Position numbers and translations under genes: made by a program. The notes beneath the pieces were generated by a model. It saw only the letters and a list, made by a program, of their open reading frames with translations, did not search any database and was not told where the DNA came from. Shown here one piece after another: positions 60,701 to 64,000 of a stretch of DNA of 64,000 nt (position 1 is its first letter; each line of letters begins with the position of its first letter). The DNA comes from Mugil cephalus (taxonomy: Eukaryota > Chordata > Actinopteri > Mugiliformes > Mugilidae), in the NCBI RefSeq assembly GCF_022458985.1, contig NC_061774.1, positions 13,134,616 to 13,198,615 of the forward strand, written 5' to 3'.

Positions 60701-63538
60701 CCGTAGGTGACGTAAGCTAGCTAGACGAAAGTTACCAGACACGGCTAGTTTTAAACTCACAAATTAGATCGTTTTCATATTCTTGCGTTTAATGATTGAA
60801 ACCATTCGAAATCATTGCTTTAATATGTAAACGATGTGCTTCATGTAAACAAAGTAAGGCATTAGCTCAAAAAACACTAGCAGGACAGAGAGACAACCTA
60901 CCTGTCCCGGAGAAAGGAAAGAAAAGCCGCTTTACGACTAGTACATACAGTCAATGCTTTACGACAGTGGGAGGAGCTGGGGACGGAGGTGGGTGGGTGG
61001 GGTCAGAGGTCAGGGTCATGGACTAAGGAATGACATTTCTACAATAATAATAATATTAATAAAAACGACATCAAAATAATATCTAGGGCATTCAAAAAAA
61101 TGGGGACATTTAGCGACCTGTAAAAAGAATTTGGTTAAATCCCAAACCCGGGTGTAAACGGTGGATGTGAAACGTCACGAAATTAAACTTTTTTTTTTGG
61201 GCCCCCCCGGATTTTTCTAAAATTTTTCACCCCGCTCAAACAATTTTTTCCCAAACTGATTTTTTTTCAATTGGAAGTTTTTTTGTGCTATGAGGATGAC
61301 TGCCCAATTTGGGACACTGCGCAATGAAAGAGGTTTGATTTTTTTCATTTAGACAAATTTTTAAAATTTGGGGTTCTTATTTTTTTTTTAATGTAACTTA
61401 AATTTTTGCTGCGGGAAATTCGGCATTTTGGGAAAATTCGAAAAAAAAAAATTAATGGTTTTTTTGTTATATGGGTTTTTCTTTTTATACGGGATCGCAA
61501 AAATTTCCGCCTTTATTGAACCCCGTCAGATTTTTTATTTTGATATCGTTTTTTTTTTAAATTTATTATTTTTGGGTAAAAGTGTCTTTCCTTACCCATG
61601 CCCCCTGACCTCGGGCCCAAACCCCCCACCTCCGTCCCCCACTCCTCCCACTGTCGAAAAAGCATTGCCCTGTATGTACTGGGTCAAAAGGGCGGATTTT
61701 TTTCCTTTCTCCTCTGGGGTCCTCTCCAGGACGGTATGTTTCCCCTCTGTCCTCAAATTTTTTTGTGAGCTAATCCCTTTACTTTGCTTACATGAAACAC
61801 ATCTTTTTAACATATAAAGAAATTGATTTCGAAGGTTTCAATCTTTAAAACCCGCAAGAATATAAAAAACGATCAAAATTTGTGGGGGAAAAACAACCGT
61901 GTCGGGTAACCTTTGTGTAGCTAGCTTAAGCCACCAGGGGTAATCTGGCTGCCGCACGATAGGGCGGTAACAAAATTTCTAAATAGGCTGTTTTAAAACA
62001 AAAAACGTATTTTGCTTATGTTTTTTTAAATCAAACCCTTCTGCAAAAAAAACCAAACCCAGCTAAGCACTAAAGATTTGCCTCTGTTCTCTTGTATTGC
62101 TGTAAAACCCATCTCCTGACCTCTACCCTGAATCCCCCCTAAACAACCCAAAAAAAAAGGCATTTTTAAGACCCCCTCCCCTAGGACCACCCGGGGCCCT
62201 TTTGTGGCCTTTTCACGTGTTTCATGGTTTTGTAAAAACCCCAACCAAAATCATTCTGATTATGTGTTTTGGGTTTTAAATGAAAATAAAGGAACTAAAT
62301 ACTTTCCTTTTTGTTTTTACTGTCCGGGCCTCTCTTTTTCATTGTGCCTCATATTTTTTTTATAATAGTCTTATATCCAAAACCCCATTTGCTCTAATTT
62401 ACCAAAAAGCTGCAAATAACACCTATGATTTTAAACACTGTGCATAGGGGGTTAAAGACCCAAAGACTCGGGATTTATTTTTCTTGAAACCTTTTAATTA
62501 CCCCTAGTAATTTAAATCTTTTTAAAAAAAATTGGCCCAATTCTTGCCCACTTTACTTGCGTTTACAAATAGCATTTATGATATTGCAAGCTGTTTAAAA
62601 CAGGGGGTGCTGTAGGGAGATATATTCTTTTATTAAAACTTATTACAAGCTTATAACTACAGATATAAAGCACTATGGCGAAGTCAAAATAAATTATGCT
62701 TTCACTATACACATTTAGAAAAGGGAAAAGAAAGTTATAAAAGCATTATAAAACTAAAAAAGTGCCCGGGCAGATATTGACATATTTATAATGCACTATT
62801 CAGTTTAAAAATTAAAATCATTCGTAACCATTTTGTCATGATGCACATAAATTTGGGTTTTTAAACGATTTTTTGAATATGTATAGAGGGTTAAAAATGC
62901 CCATTAAAATGCTTTATTGACCCCTTAAAAACAAGAAGTGTATTCAAGGCATTATAAAATACAACCTTCATAAAAGTGTTACACGGGTTTTTTTGTTCAT
63001 CGGGTTTTTACTCAACAAATTTTCAAAGGCTAAAGGGCCAAACATAAAGGGCACAATGAAACACAGATTTACAAAAAAATAAATTTACATCCTTATTTGG
63101 GCCCCTCTGATACATGACTTTTTTTTAATTGTCCTTCCTCCAAAGTGTAAATTTCTCATTTTGTGACTTTCTCCAAACAAAAAAATTCACTGAGACCATG
63201 TCTGTGTCACAACCCACCCCCAAAAAAACACAAAGCATCAATCTTAATCTTTTCTCGTAGATATTTTGGGAGACAAGCTGTCTCACTTTGTGGAAAGAAA
63301 CAAACTAAAGCCGTGTGTATAAAAGACTATAAAGCCCATTTTTCTTTGGCCCTCATCAAACTTTTTTGATAAACGTTAAAGATTTTCAAACCTCCTTTCA
63401 GAACCAGTTAAACAAAAAATTTTAAAACTTTAAACCCCATCCACAAACCATTTTTAGAAACCTGAAAAAAAAACCACTCAATATCTCCCCAGGGAGAACT
63501 CCAAGTATCACAGAAACAGTCCAACCACAGTTTCCCAT
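57720..63538 (-). pseudogene. Family A unit 8: frameshifted V exon, intron 1 split by a palindrome
   Basis: Exons: signal about 63538-63488 (degraded copy of the MEAVVG exon), V-like 59191-58872, C2-like 58591-58334 (open), stalk 58249-58064, TM/tail 57904-57720 (open). The V exon has 320 bases instead of 321: one base is missing near 58999 (TTAAAGCAGATC instead of TTAAAGACAGATC). The stalk is the longest of the array, with about seven TTAP-type repeats. A 3.3 kb palindromic element sits in intron 1. The signal exon lies in a stretch of poor sequence quality, so its state cannot be judged. The V frameshift lies in a clean stretch and is more credible. Confidence 0.65.
59673..62985. mobile_element. 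Foldback-type element with ~1.5 kb inverted arms
   Basis: The left arm starts GGTAACACTTTCTATGAAGG, and the right end is its complement with errors (CAACCTTCATAAAAGTGTTAC). Arms can be followed inward to about 61150 and back from about 61480, leaving a short centre. No transposase is visible; the arms are AT-rich outside and contain a GC-richer part (60700-61020 and mirror). Family A intron sequence is collinear on both sides, so this is an insertion and not a read artefact. A single arm occurs at 38946-39418. Confidence 0.7.
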
Positions 63539-64000
63539 GTCTCCTCCCCTCTTCACACTCTTTTCGGGGCCCACTCAGCACTTTAAAATTTTAAACTAAT
63601 TCCCCCCAAAGTCAAACCTAGGGTACCCGGGCTCTAAACAGAAAGCAGTTGTTGTGGTAGTGATCACCCTCAGGGGAGAGTGGTGAAATGTGAACAAAAA
63701 AACGTTTTTTCAAACTTCTCGTAAAAATAAGAAAAAAGAAAGGGAACCCAGTATAAAATTTTTTCCCTTTTTTTTCAGCCTCAGTTCAACAAGTGTTTTT
63801 TTTCCTGTGTGATAAAACCTAAATGAAACACCCCTTCTGAGACGACAGCTGATTTTTCAAGACACCAATCATGAAGGGAAATCAAACAAGAAACTTTTAA
63901 AAAAGTCTCCTTTTAAACTGATAAACCCCTTTTAAAAACTGAAAATGTGGAGAAACAAACTTATTGCTCAGTTTTTTCATTTTAACTGCGTCATGTGCCC
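61030..64000. other. Low-quality consensus stretch
   Basis: From about 61030 to the end, paralogous sequence carries many stretched homopolymers and small indels (for example 63000-64000 against 51770-52720). The left arm of the palindrome is clean and the right arm is not. Frames in this stretch should not be trusted. Confidence 0.7.

Noticed and set aside
60796..61026. Plus-strand frame of 76 codons in the palindrome and its mirror at 61592-61813
   Set aside because: The same sequence appears in both arms and shows no transposase or known domain; mirrored frames are expected from the inverted repeat.
59673..62985. Palindrome as a foldback read artefact
   Set aside because: Family A intron sequence is collinear on both outer sides and a solo arm exists at 38.9-39.4 kb, so a real insertion fits better; raw reads should still be checked.

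Overview
The window reads as vertebrate, almost certainly teleost, genomic DNA. Genes are split into short exons with GT/AG borders, introns are AT-rich, and Tc1, hAT, LINE, Ty3/gypsy-like and endogenous-retrovirus-like remnants are interspersed. All supported host genes lie on the minus strand. I cannot name the species.

Two gene families account for the host coding content. Family B is one complete gene at the left end (coding exons 509-3831, probable untranslated exon near 4171-4350). It is a 464-residue type I membrane protein with three Ig-like domains that lack canonical cysteine pairs. Its 5' end (promoter-like block, exons 1 and 2 and part of exon 3) recurs as three truncated copies at 16.9-18.9, 47.3-49.4 and 55.1-57.3 kb. 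Family A is an array of eight five-exon units: signal peptide, a V-like domain without the usual disulphide, a C2-like domain with four cysteines, a Thr/Pro/Ala stalk, and a transmembrane segment with a short tail. This layout fits CD2/SLAM-type leukocyte receptors. Units 2 (11.4-13.8 kb), 3 (19.4-21.8 kb) and 6 (43.4-46.3 kb) are open throughout. Units 1, 4, 5, 7 and 8 carry frameshifts, stops or missing exons.

Layout: 0-4.4 kb gene B; 4.5-7.3 unit 1; 8.5-10.6 Tc1, LINE and hAT remnants; 11.4-13.8 unit 2; 16.1 spare signal exon; 16.3-18.9 hAT remnant and truncated B copy; 19.4-21.8 unit 3; 23.8 spare signal exon; 24.3-28.0 dispersed repeat and ERV-like remnant; 28.4-31.1 unit 4; 31.3-35.1 hAT remnant and a gypsy-like element with intact gag; 36.0-37.5 Tc1 and LINE remnants; 38.4-38.9 unit 5 (two exons) and one arm of a foldback element; 40.0-43.1 second ERV-like block; 43.4-46.3 unit 6; 46.6-49.4 hAT remnant and truncated B copy; 49.8-52.3 unit 7; 54.2 spare signal exon; 54.4-57.3 hAT remnant and truncated B copy; 57.7-63.5 unit 8, split by a 3.3 kb palindromic element. 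The last ~3 kb has many homopolymer-type errors compared with its paralogues.

The array grew by block duplication that carried the transposon remnants along. Shared junctions (a Tc1 end fused to the family A 3' UTR; a deletion that removes one first exon; a fixed breakpoint in B exon 3) record its order. The most notable points are the two alternative signal-peptide exons, the stalk exon that changes length in 12-base steps, poly(A) signals supplied by a transposon end, and possible 110-residue secreted one-domain products from the B fragments.
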